Under the pieces are notes generated by a model, which was not told the DNA's origin, made no database searches, and saw nothing but the letters and a program-made list of their open reading frames with translations. From the NCBI GenBank assembly GCA_024276595.1, contig JAJRWW010000726.1:1-8417 (forward strand): a DNA stretch of 8,417 nucleotides. Direction: 5' to 3'. The stretch is from Myxococcota bacterium. GTDB taxonomy: Bacteria > Myxococcota_A > Polyangia > HGW-17 > JAJRWW01. This document shows, piece by piece, positions 1-7,098 of this stretch. Made by a program: the position numbers and the translations under genes. Each line of letters begins with the position of its first letter. Positions within the stretch are counted from its first letter, which is position 1.

Positions 1-67
1 ACTGTTTAGCAGGTCCGGCCCCGAGGGTCCAAGGATCGCGTGAGGTGTACATGCCGGACACGGTCGG

Positions 68-1885
68 TCAAAAGAGCAGCCGCTTGGCGTTGAAGAGCTC
101 CAGGTCCAGGTGCTCCCGGTCTCGCTGAGTGAAGCGCTTGCGAGACCAGTGGCGGATCTCCCAGTCGGCGTCGTCCAGGTGTGGGGACTGGCGGCGGGCC
201 GCGTCCAGGTGACAGCGGGCCAGGTCATCCAGGCCCTGTAGCTGGCAGGCCCAGGCACGCACCAGGTGCGCCCGGTAGCGGCGGGCGTCCCAGTCGGGGA
301 CGCTGGCGAGGTAGGCGCCTGCGTGGCCCTTCGCCTCCTCTGGCAGGTCCAGCCGGAGAGCCACGAGGGCCATGGCCAGGTGGACGCGCGGCTCCTCCGG
401 GAGCTGCTGGCGAGCCTGGAGCAGCAGCGAGTAGGCCCTGGAGTCGTCTCGCTCATAGGAGTGGGCCCGGTGGGCTCGAATGTAGGTCTGGAGGCCCTCC
501 CACTCGGGGGTGTCTCGGAAGGGATCTGCCGGGATCGTCTCCATGGCGTAGGAGCGGGGCTGCCCGAAGCTCGCCAGCTCCTTGTCGAGGTCGAGCCGCA
601 CGAACCTCCCCAGGGCCACCGGCGCGGAGTCGCAGCCCACCCACAGGATCCGGTCGGTCACGTCCACCAGGACGGACGAGATGTTCAGGTAGTTGCACAC
701 CACGTCCCCGAGGACGCGCAGAGCCCCTGTGGGGTGCTCGCGCTGGGAGCGGATGAAGCCCAGGAGGTCGCTCCTGGTGAGCGATCCATATCGCGCCGCA
801 AGGCCCCGGCGGAGCTGGAGGTAGCGCTTGCGGGTGTTGATCGTGTCCACGACGGTCACGTTCGGGATCGTGCGGGCGGTGCGCTGGTGCAGGTAGTGGT
901 TGGTGGCCGCCAGGCATCCGCCCATGGGCTTGCGGATGCCGAGGCGGCTGTGGGAGTACTCTGCCACGAGGCCGTCGCCCTCCGTTCCGCTGGAGAGCAT
1001 CACGTTGAAGCCCGAGGCCGGCCTGGCGCGGTCGAGGATGGCAACGGCCTCGTGGAGGGTCCTTGCCTCGCGCACGACGGCCTCGTTCACCGAGAAGACC
1101 GGCATCCCCCCAAGGCACACGTCCCTGGTGGGGGCTGTGTTTGCCGCGAGAAAGAGGCCCGCCTCGTTCATGCCCGTGAGGGCCGCCGAGTGCACTCCGG
1201 CCGACGCAATGCAGGCGTAGGCCTGGCCCCCGGAGGGCTTGCAGAAGGCCACCGTCGGGTAGGCGTCGAAGAAGCCCAGGCCGTCGTAGTCCAGGGTGCG
1301 CGCCTGGAGCAGGTGGCCCGAGGCGGTGGCGTCGGGGAGCGCGATGACCCCGGAGCAACCGAAGCCAGCCGCGCCCCTGATGGGCGCGCGCTGAAGCGAC
1401 AGGCGCAGCCGCCACAGCCAGTCGGCGGCGCCCACCATGAACATGGTGAGGTCGGGCACGGCCAGGGCCATGTCCGCTGTGTCGGGGGGCAGGCCAGACG
1501 CCTCGGCGAGGCCGCGCAGGTCCTCCAGCAGGGAGCCCTCCGCGCGGGAGGCCACAAGCCGGCTAAGGAGCGTGACAGCCGCCGAAAGGAAGCGTGACTT
1601 GAGCCCCGAGCTCTGCTCGGAGGTCCCACCCACCTGTCGGAGCAGGAAGCTCGCCATGAAGGGGAGCGCGCCGCTCCGGATCTCCCGTGCGAGCAGCTCC
1701 CCGTGCTGGCGGGCCATCTGTGCTCCGGTGCCCTGCAGGTGTAGCACGTAAAGGCCCGCGTCCCTGCGCAGCATCCCCCTTCCGTCCGCGGTGTAGATGG
1801 GCGGCGCCGGGGCAGGCGGAGCAGGTAGTCCATCTGCGTGGTCGGGTGGCGTGGGCGAGGGCGGCGGCTCTGGAGTGGGCGTCAT
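68..1885 (-). CDS. C45-family acyltransferase/peptidase-like Ntn hydrolase with C-terminal TPR-like tail
   Basis: A 605-residue protein resembling the C45 peptidase / acyl-CoA:6-aminopenicillanic-acid acyltransferase group. These are N-terminal-nucleophile hydrolases that cleave or transfer amide-linked acyl groups. Visible family marks are GCSG with the likely nucleophile Cys177, ARTLDYD (195-201), TGMNEAGL (237-244) and ATNHYLH (327-333). In the family Cys becomes the N-terminus after self-cleavage, so residues 1-176 would be the propeptide. Residues 3-30 are Pro/Ala-rich and there is no evident signal peptide, so a cytoplasmic location is the simplest reading. Residues about 480-570 look like helical TPR-type pairs beyond the usual catalytic core, which explains the large size. 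The start is supported by GGGAG at 1896-1892, six bases upstream. It is divergent from the 2005 gene and appears monocistronic. The substrate cannot be told; a bile-salt-hydrolase or phospholipase-B-like relative is the main alternative. Confidence 0.85.
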   Translation of the reverse strand: MTPTPEPPPSPTPPDHADGLPAPPAPAPPIYTADGRGMLRRDAGLYVLHLQGTGAQMARQHGELLAREIRSGALPFMASFLLRQVGGTSEQSSGLKSRFLSAAVTLLSRLVASRAEGSLLEDLRGLAEASGLPPDTADMALAVPDLTMFMVGAADWLWRLRLSLQRAPIRGAAGFGCSGVIALPDATASGHLLQARTLDYDGLGFFDAYPTVAFCKPSGGQAYACIASAGVHSAALTGMNEAGLFLAANTAPTRDVCLGGMPVFSVNEAVVREARTLHEAVAILDRARPASGFNVMLSSGTEGDGLVAEYSHSRLGIRKPMGGCLAATNHYLHQRTARTIPNVTVVDTINTRKRYLQLRRGLAARYGSLTRSDLLGFIRSQREHPTGALRVLGDVVCNYLNISSVLVDVTDRILWVGCDSAPVALGRFVRLDLDKELASFGQPRSYAMETIPADPFRDTPEWEGLQTYIRAHRAHSYERDDSRAYSLLLQARQQLPEEPRVHLAMALVALRLDLPEEAKGHAGAYLASVPDWDARRYRAHLVRAWACQLQGLDDLARCHLDAARRQSPHLDDADWEIRHWSRKRFTQRDREHLDLELFNAKRLLF

Positions 1886-1924
1886 GTGGCTCTCCCGCAG
1901 TGTGTGTGCAACGTGGGCCCGGAC

Positions 1925-1954
1925 AGCTTACACGCCCCGCGCCCCCAGGGGCAA
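1925..1954 (-). promoter_or_regulatory. Candidate sigma-70-like promoter for the C45 gene
   Basis: Read on the minus strand, TTGCCC (1954-1949) lies 18 bases before TAAGCT (1930-1925). Initiation near 1918 would give a leader of about 33 bases to the ATG at 1885. The -35 matches consensus at 4 of 6 and the -10 at 3 of 6, so this is only a candidate. Confidence 0.25.
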
Positions 1955-1970
1955 ATCTCCCCGCGGCGCA

Positions 1971-1986
1971 GCGGCTCCCGAGCCGC
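1971..1986. repeat. Perfect inverted repeat in the divergent intergenic region
   Basis: GCGGCT, a four-base centre CCCG, then AGCCGC. It sits 18 bases before the ATG at 2005 and between the two divergent genes. It could be a leader hairpin for the rightward gene or an operator. No U-tract follows, so it is not a terminator. Short GC-rich palindromes also arise by chance in such DNA. Confidence 0.45.
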
Positions 1987-2004
1987 CCGGTCCGGGCGCC
2001 GATC

Positions 2005-2942
<938 letters not shown>

Positions 2943-2951
<9 letters not shown>

Positions 2952-2994
2952 AGATGGGCCGCGCCTACGCTCTGGTGAATGCCCCATCCAGAGC
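2943..2994 (-). repeat. Inverted repeats in the tRNA-Lys/tRNA-Glu spacer
   Basis: Two competing pairings are visible. GATGGGGC (2943-2950), the complement of the tRNA-Glu 5' acceptor strand, has its exact inverse GCCCCATC at 2981-2988. A separate stem GCTCTGG (2969-2975) pairs with CCAGAGC (2988-2994) and encloses the 2981-2987 arm in its loop. In the precursor transcript the second stem could hold the first arm away from the tRNA acceptor strand. Confidence 0.55.
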
Positions 2995-3005
2995 CCGCGC
3001 GGCTT

Positions 3006-3079
3006 TGAGCCCAGAAGGATTTGAACCTTCGGCCAACGGATTAAAAGTCCGGTGCTCTACCAGGCTGAGCTATGGGCCC
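3006..3079 (-). tRNA. tRNA-Lys (anticodon UUU)
   Basis: A 74-base cloverleaf on the minus strand. The acceptor GGGCCCA pairs with TGGGCTC (one G-U), with discriminator A. The D stem is GCTC/GAGC, the anticodon loop CTTTTAA gives anticodon TTT, and the T stem GAAGG/CCTTC has loop TTCAAAT. The first pair of the anticodon stem (27-43) is a C-U mismatch; the other four pair. CCA is not encoded. It is transcribed first in the Lys-Glu pair from the promoter at 3090-3118. Confidence 0.96.
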
Positions 3080-3089
3080 GCGCGGAGGG

Positions 3090-3118
3090 CTTTTATCAGC
3101 CGGCTGCGCTCGTGTCAA
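3090..3118 (-). promoter_or_regulatory. Sigma-70-like promoter of the tRNA-Lys/tRNA-Glu operon
   Basis: On the minus strand a perfect -35 TTGACA (3118-3113), 17 bases, then -10 TAAAAG (3095-3090) in the context TGATAAAAG. The start would fall near 3083, about four bases before mature tRNA-Lys, so the 5' leader is very short. A strong, growth-related tRNA promoter is the natural reading. Confidence 0.75.
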
Positions 3119-3200
3119 GGTGCCGAAAAGCTCCCGGGTGTGTGCGGAGCGGGAAGTGAGAGGAGGCGAAGGGGTGCGCAGGGCTTTGGTCAGGCGAGGC

Positions 3201-3229
3201 TTGCTCCCTGGTGTGCTGGCCTTTACATT
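3201..3229 (+). promoter_or_regulatory. Candidate promoter for the 3268 lipoprotein gene
   Basis: TTGCTC (3201-3206), 17 bases, TACATT (3224-3229). Spacing is ideal, but the hexamers match only 3 and 4 of 6 positions. It would start transcription near 3236, about 32 bases before the ATG. It is divergent from the tRNA promoter. Confidence 0.3.
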
Positions 3230-3267
3230 GTCGGGCGCGGGAGCACTGGGCGTGAAAGGAGCTTCCC

Positions 3268-4407
3268 ATGAGAGCTGTGGCGATTGCACTGGTGGCGCTC
3301 CTGGCCGTTTCCGGCGGCGTGGGCGCGTGCAAGGGGCAGGGTGGTGGCGGGGGTGGGGCGGGTGTCTCCACCGCTGCCGGGGGTGAGGGAGCCCGGGGAG
3401 GGCGATCTGGGCGCCGGCCTGGGCAGGGCGCCGGGAGGGGATCGAGCCCGATGGCCTCCGGTGGCGTCTCGGGGTCATCATCGGTGGCGCCAGGGGAGCT
3501 GGCCCTGCTTCGCGGCCACCTGACCCTGAGCGCTACCCAGAAGCAGAGGCTTGCCGCCATGGACAGCCTGGTGAAGGGCTGGCCGGGCACTAGGCCCGCG
3601 CTCTCGGCGGCCCTGGGTCTGCTTCGGGCAGACGAGGAGAACCGGGGAGCCTATGCCCTGTCGCTGGCGCGCCTGGGCAGGGCGCTCATTTCTGCCCTCC
3701 ACCAGATGGTGGCGCGGGCGCCGCTGCACCTGCCCACCTTGCGGGCCGCCGGAGCGCTGGCCTACCACCTCGTCGTGCGTGACGGGCTCACCCGCCGCAC
3801 CGACGGAGAGCTGGCGGCCCTTCGCATGGAGCTTGCTCCCACGGTGAGGTACCTGTGGAAGGTCTTCCTCTCCGACACCAGGCCCGACTACGAGATATAC
3901 CAGGGGCTGGCTGCTGGCGGCGAGGACACGGTCAAGCGGCTGGTGCCTCCCGTTCCCGCGGGTGGGCTGACCAGGGTGGCCATGGTGCTCTACCTGATTC
4001 TCACCAGCAGGCCCAACGAGGCGCTCCTGCCCGCCAGGGATCGTTCGCGCCTGCGCAAGCTGGCCCGGCCCCTGGCCATGCCCTTTGCAAAGGCCCTCTC
4101 CGTGGCCCGGTCGGATGGCACCGGGGAGAGCCCCGACAGCCTCATGCTGGGGCTCTCTGTGCTGGGCGGCGCCGGGGCCCGGGCCGTGGCAGCCTTGCCA
4201 GCCATGGCCGGAAAGGGCGCGTGCCCCACCGTGGTCAAGCTGGCACACAACCTGCTGGAGCAGTCTCCGCCCGCTGAGGTGGAGCCCCTGCGCGCCCTGC
4301 TGCGGGGCTGCGCTCGCCAGGACTGGGCATCCTCCCCGGCGGTCCTGGGGGCCCTGCGAAAGCTCATGCTCCGGCTCGGCAGCCATTCCTCGCGGAGCCG
4401 ACCGTGA
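3268..4407 (+). CDS. Lipoprotein of unknown function, all-helical
   Basis: A 379-residue protein that I do not recognise. The N-terminus MRAVAIALVALLAV is a short charged end plus a hydrophobic core, followed by a lipobox-like VGAC with Cys21. That predicts export and lipid anchoring. Residues 22-75 are a Gly/Ser/Arg-rich, low-complexity tether. From about 75 to the end the sequence is rich in Leu, Ala and Arg in helix-like stretches, for example LRAAGALAYHLV and AGARAVAALPAMA. This suggests an alpha-solenoid or HEAT-like periplasmic domain without a catalytic motif I can name. Three later cysteines could form disulphides. AAGGAG at 3256-3261, six bases before ATG, fixes the start. The next gene is 107 bases downstream with no clear terminator between, so co-transcription with the Sel1 lipoprotein is possible. 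Confidence 0.8.
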   Translation: MRAVAIALVALLAVSGGVGACKGQGGGGGGAGVSTAAGGEGARGGRSGRRPGQGAGRGSSPMASGGVSGSSSVAPGELALLRGHLTLSATQKQRLAAMDSLVKGWPGTRPALSAALGLLRADEENRGAYALSLARLGRALISALHQMVARAPLHLPTLRAAGALAYHLVVRDGLTRRTDGELAALRMELAPTVRYLWKVFLSDTRPDYEIYQGLAAGGEDTVKRLVPPVPAGGLTRVAMVLYLILTSRPNEALLPARDRSRLRKLARPLAMPFAKALSVARSDGTGESPDSLMLGLSVLGGAGARAVAALPAMAGKGACPTVVKLAHNLLEQSPPAEVEPLRALLRGCARQDWASSPAVLGALRKLMLRLGSHSSRSRP

Positions 4408-4479
4408 GGCCGTGTGTGGCCGCCCACTTCTTTGCGGGCCGGTGCGGGGATGGAGCAGGTGGCCGGGCGCGCATCTTCC

Positions 4480-4508
4480 TTGACCTGTCGGCGGTGGCGG
4501 GATAGTTC
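4480..4508 (+). promoter_or_regulatory. Weak candidate promoter before the Sel1 gene
   Basis: TTGACC (4480-4485) is a 5 of 6 match to the -35. At 17 bases comes TAGTTC (4503-4508), a poor -10; GATAGT at 15 bases (4501-4506) is a better hexamer with short spacing. Either would start near 4512-4515. That would leave the ATG at 4515 leaderless and would favour the ATG at 4542. Confidence 0.25.
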
Positions 4509-4514
4509 CTGGCC

Positions 4515-5384
4515 ATGTGCTCAGACTCTCATGGTGTCCACATGATCCCTTCGTCTCTTCGCCCCGGCGGGCGCCATCCGTGCGACCCTGGTGTTGGCTG
4601 CAGGGCGCTGGCTTTCGTGGCCGCGCTTCTCGCGGCGCTGGTGGTGGCTGGCGGCTGCTCCACCAGGGGCGGCAAGGGCGGGGCTCCTGTCGACGCCCTG
4701 GAGGCGCTCTCCGCCGATTGCCGCAAGGGGGACGGCAAGGCATGTCTGAAGGTCGCCACCGCTCACTACCAGGGTCGCGGCGCGGCCCAGTCCTTTGGTC
4801 GGGCCGCCCGTTGGTTTGCCAGGGCGTGCTCGGTGGGGGAGCCGGAGGGGTGCTTTCACTTGGCGAACATGCTGGAGCTCGGACAGGGGGTCAAGAAGGA
4901 CCTGGCAGCGGCCATGAAGCAGTACGACGCAGCCTGCAAGGGCAAGGTGGGGCCAGGTTGCTTCAGGCTGGGCAAGTACTGGTTCGAGGGTGGCGGGGGC
5001 GCCAGGGACTTTGCTCGCTCCGCGGCCTACTTCAAGAGGTCCTGCGACCTGAGCCACAAGTACCAGGCATTGAGCTGCTTCTTCGTGGGTCAGGCCTTTG
5101 CCAGTGGCCAGGGGGTGCCCAGGTCTCTCTCCCAGGCCGGCAGGTACTTCAAGCGCTCCTGCGACCTGGGCGGCCGAAAGGGCTGCACAGGCCTGGCGGC
5201 GCTGTATGAGAAGGGCCTGGGGGAGTTCCCCGTGGACCTGGCCATGGCTCGCAAGCTCTACTCTCGCGCCTGCCACATGGGGCAGCTCGCCGCCTGCGAG
5301 GGGGCGAAGAAGCTGAGGGCCCTTGGGAAAAAGCCCGGTCATGGGGTGCGCTCCGAGGGGCCGGGGGGGCGGCCGAAGCCCTGA
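4515..5384 (+). CDS. Sel1-repeat lipoprotein with Hcp-type cysteine pairs
   Basis: A 289-residue protein with an N-terminal hydrophobic segment ALAFVAALLAALVV (31-44) and lipobox AGGC (Cys48). It is predicted to be exported and lipid-anchored. Residues about 66-262 form five Sel1-like (TPR-related, ~36-residue) repeats such as GCFHLANMLELGQGV. Each junction carries a cysteine pair: 69/77, 105/113, 141/149, 177/188, 216/224 and 253/261. Five pairs are C-x7-C, as in Helicobacter Hcp proteins where they form disulphides within each helix pair; the fourth is C-x10-C. Sel1 solenoids are protein-protein scaffolds, so a periplasmic or surface adaptor role is likely. The tail from 271 is Gly/Pro/Lys-rich. 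The start is uncertain: neither ATG 4515 nor the in-frame ATG 4542 has a good ribosome site. A terminator follows at once. Confidence 0.88.
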   Translation: MCSDSHGVHMIPSSLRPGGRHPCDPGVGCRALAFVAALLAALVVAGGCSTRGGKGGAPVDALEALSADCRKGDGKACLKVATAHYQGRGAAQSFGRAARWFARACSVGEPEGCFHLANMLELGQGVKKDLAAAMKQYDAACKGKVGPGCFRLGKYWFEGGGGARDFARSAAYFKRSCDLSHKYQALSCFFVGQAFASGQGVPRSLSQAGRYFKRSCDLGGRKGCTGLAALYEKGLGEFPVDLAMARKLYSRACHMGQLAACEGAKKLRALGKKPGHGVRSEGPGGRPKP

Positions 5385-5389
5385 GGAAC

Positions 5390-5415
5390 AAGCCCCACAT
5401 AGCCTGGGGCTTTTT
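5390..5415 (+). terminator. Intrinsic terminator after the Sel1 gene
   Basis: AAGCCCCA (5390-5397), a seven-base loop, TGGGGCTT (5405-5412), with a run of five T ending at 5415. This eight-pair stem with a U-tract starts five bases after the TGA and separates the Sel1 unit from the next operon. Confidence 0.9.
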
Positions 5416-5429
5416 CGGAGAAAATGGGT

Positions 5430-5457
5430 TTGTATTGGGCCGACGTGTATGTATACT
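5430..5457 (+). promoter_or_regulatory. Candidate promoter of the lipoprotein pair / NifH-like operon
   Basis: TATACT (5452-5457) matches the -10 consensus at 5 of 6 and stands out in a locally AT-richer stretch just after the terminator. TTGTAT (5430-5435), 16 bases upstream, is a weak -35. Initiation near 5464 would give an unusually long leader of about 136 bases before ATG 5600. Confidence 0.5.
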
Positions 5458-5501
5458 CCGGCCGTGTTTTTGCGTACGTAGGTTTTGGGTGGCCTCCCCT
5501 G

Positions 5502-5518
5502 GCGCCCGCCTGGGGCGC
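5502..5518 (+). other. Stem-loop in the long 5' leader of the 5600 gene
   Basis: GCGCCC (5502-5507), loop GCCTG, GGGCGC (5513-5518): a perfect six-pair, all-GC hairpin within the predicted leader. No U-tract follows, so it is not a simple attenuator. It may affect RNA stability or translation, or have no function. Confidence 0.45.
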
Positions 5519-5583
5519 ACAGGTGGACACGATGGCTCGACTCACAATGTCCGCGGTGGCGGGCGAAACAGACCATTCCCCTT

Positions 5584-5591
5584 GGGAGGAG
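5584..5591 (+). promoter_or_regulatory. Ribosome binding site deciding the start at 5600
   Basis: GGGAGGAG, eight bases before ATG 5600. The reading frame is open further upstream to 5435, but only the ATG at 5600 has both a strong ribosome site and a signal peptide immediately after it. Confidence 0.85.
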
Positions 5592-5599
5592 TAGACACA

Positions 5600-6298
5600 A
5601 TGAAGAAGCTCAGAGTGATGGTAGCGCTGGCAGCGATGATCTCGGTTGCGAGCGCCGGATGTGCGACCCACACCTTCTACAACACCGCCTACAAGAACAA
5701 GCTCGAGCTCGGCAAGGACAAGTTCCTCATCATGCCCGTGGACTTCCACGGCTTCCCCAGCAAGATGAAGCTCGCCCTCGAGGTGACCATCTTTGCTGGC
5801 TTCATCGCCACCTTCGGCAAGTATGGGGTCTCCCTCCAGCCCATCAAGAAGGGCTTTGAGGCCGCCGGCTTTGGCAACCTCTCCTGGCAGCTTGCCCACG
5901 GCGTCTTCCACGTGGCCAGCTTCCACAAGAACCCCTACCTGGCCAAGGATCGCTGCCGCCCCTGGATCGGGCCCATGCTCGCCTCCATCGGCAAGTTCGC
6001 CAACTGGGTAGTGGGGGCGCTCAAGGCCGCTGGCGTGCCCATCCCCGACGGTTACCAGTTCCGCTACATCTTGACCGCTCACGTGGACAAGCAGGGGACA
6101 TCCTTTGGTGGCAAGATGATGAAGTACCGCGTCATCGGCGCCATCGTGGACATCACCAACCAGCAGATCGTGGCCGCGACCTGGTTCAAGAAGAGCTCCA
6201 TGAACAACAAGGCCGCCTACATCGCCGCCCTCGGGACCCTCGGCAAGCAGCTCCTCAAGGCCTTCAAGCCGGTCTTCGTGCAGAAGAAGAAGGGCTAG
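5600..6298 (+). CDS. Lipoprotein, paralogue of the 6430 product (possible LpoB/CsgG-like fold)
   Basis: A 232-residue lipoprotein: MKK, hydrophobic core, and lipobox-like SAGC with Cys21. It shares four blocks with the product of 6430: KFLIMPVDF (41-49), GFGNLSWQLAHG (90-101), RYILTAHVD (155-163) and AIVDITNQQIVAATWFKK (181-198). The outer blocks look like the first strand of CsgG/TolB-N/LpoB-type lipoproteins ('VAVLPF') and their later strand pair ('Y.L.G.V ... V.LVD..TG.IVW'). I infer that fold, but the assignment is weak. The insert at 107-150 (Pro, Trp, aromatic residues) is longer than in the paralogue. The Lys-rich C-terminus QKKKG ends at a hairpin. Likely site is the periplasmic face of a membrane. 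It is probably the first gene of a unit with 6430 and 7099. Confidence 0.82.
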   Translation: MKKLRVMVALAAMISVASAGCATHTFYNTAYKNKLELGKDKFLIMPVDFHGFPSKMKLALEVTIFAGFIATFGKYGVSLQPIKKGFEAAGFGNLSWQLAHGVFHVASFHKNPYLAKDRCRPWIGPMLASIGKFANWVVGALKAAGVPIPDGYQFRYILTAHVDKQGTSFGGKMMKYRVIGAIVDITNQQIVAATWFKKSSMNNKAAYIAALGTLGKQLLKAFKPVFVQKKKG

Positions 6299-6315
6299 CT
6301 CAGAGCTCCGAGCCC
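6292..6315 (+). other. Stem-loop across the 5600 stop codon, no U-tract
   Basis: An outer stem GGGCT/AGCCC (6292-6296, 6311-6315) encloses an inner stem AGCT/AGCT (6297-6300, 6304-6307) with loop CAG and a three-base bulge. The following sequence is C-rich, not T-rich, so it is unlikely to terminate efficiently. It may mark a processing or stabilising element that sets different levels of the two lipoproteins. Confidence 0.4.
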
Positions 6316-6417
6316 CTCCCCGCCCCCTGGCGCGACCTGTCCTCCTGGTCGAGATCCTTCCCACAGGGACCACCTTTCTGGCCTGAGGGCCACATATTGG
6401 GTACCATTTGCGCCACT

Positions 6418-6425
6418 AGGAGAGG
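6418..6425 (+). promoter_or_regulatory. Ribosome binding site deciding the start at 6430
   Basis: AGGAGAGG, with the AGGAG core seven bases before ATG 6430. An in-frame ATG at 6397 lacks such a site and would put polar residues ahead of the signal peptide, so 6430 is preferred. Confidence 0.85.
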
Positions 6426-6429
6426 CGAC

Positions 6430-7095
6430 ATGAACAGGTCTGCTGTCTTTGTGATGTGTCTGCTCACCCTGGCGGGGTGCGGGGGGACCACCTATGTGAA
6501 CAAGAGATATCGCAAGCGCCTGCTGGCCTCGGAGCGGCTGGTGATCATGCCGGTGGAGGCGCACCGTCTCCCTTCTGGCATGCGCTCTGCCATCGAGGCG
6601 CACATGAACCGCGAGCTCTGGGACGCTTTTGGATCGAGGGCCGTCAGCGTTTCGAAGGTCAAGGCCAGGCTGCCCGGCGCGGGCTTTGGCAACCTGGGTT
6701 GGCGGCTCGCCCTGGGCATGTGGTACCGGGCCAAGGAGAGCGGCAGCCCCCAGCTCGTCGGGGACTACTACGACTGGCTGGACGAGATCCCCGTCGAGGC
6801 GCGGAAGCTGCTCGGGTGGCTGCGGACCGCAATGCCCAACGCCTTCGTCGCAGCGGGCGGGCCGCGCTACATCCTCGCCGGCTATGTGGACCGGCTGGAA
6901 ACCACCAGGACAAGGAAGGGCGAGCCTCGGCTGGTGCTCAGGGTTATGGTAGGCATCTTCGACGTGCAGCAGGGCCGAACTGCGGCCGTCACCTGGCAGC
7001 GCCTTGTCTGCGCCCCCACCCTCGAAGGGGTGATCGGGCGGCTCAGGGGCCTTGGGGCCGCAGCAAGGCGCCGCTTTGGCCCCCTGTATCGATAG
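6430..7095 (+). CDS. Lipoprotein, paralogue of the 5600 product, coupled to the NifH-like gene
   Basis: A 221-residue protein starting MNRSAVFVMCLLTLAGC, a classic short lipoprotein signal with lipobox LAGC (Cys17). It aligns with the 5600 product along most of its length: RLVIMPVEA (36-44), GFGNLGWRLALG (85-96), RYILAGYVD (146-154) and GIFDVQQGRTAAVTWQRL (175-192). The order of strand-like blocks suggests the same LpoB/CsgG-like fold, by inference only. It differs in a shorter central insert (102-145) and an Arg-rich C-terminus. The pair looks like an old tandem duplication, since DNA-level similarity is limited to the motif blocks. It lies 131 bases after 5600 with no intrinsic terminator between. 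Its TAG is only three bases before the ATG of the NifH-like gene, so the two are almost certainly co-transcribed. Function unknown. Confidence 0.85.
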   Translation: MNRSAVFVMCLLTLAGCGGTTYVNKRYRKRLLASERLVIMPVEAHRLPSGMRSAIEAHMNRELWDAFGSRAVSVSKVKARLPGAGFGNLGWRLALGMWYRAKESGSPQLVGDYYDWLDEIPVEARKLLGWLRTAMPNAFVAAGGPRYILAGYVDRLETTRTRKGEPRLVLRVMVGIFDVQQGRTAAVTWQRLVCAPTLEGVIGRLRGLGAAARRRFGPLYR

Positions 7096-7098
7096 CCA

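Noticed and set aside
266..1597. 443-codon plus-strand open frame antisense to the C45 gene
   Set aside because: It has no recognisable domain and no ribosome site. It lies entirely opposite a gene with clear family motifs and is open because of high GC.
3478..4743. 421-codon minus-strand open frame opposite the two lipoprotein genes
   Set aside because: Composition is Gln/Gly/Pro/Arg-rich as expected of a shadow frame. The plus-strand genes have signal peptides and, for the 4515 gene, repeats.
5339..6373. 344-codon minus-strand open frame opposite the 5600 lipoprotein
   Set aside because: It reads across a clear terminator and promoter region and has no family resemblance, while the plus strand has a strong ribosome site and a paralogue.
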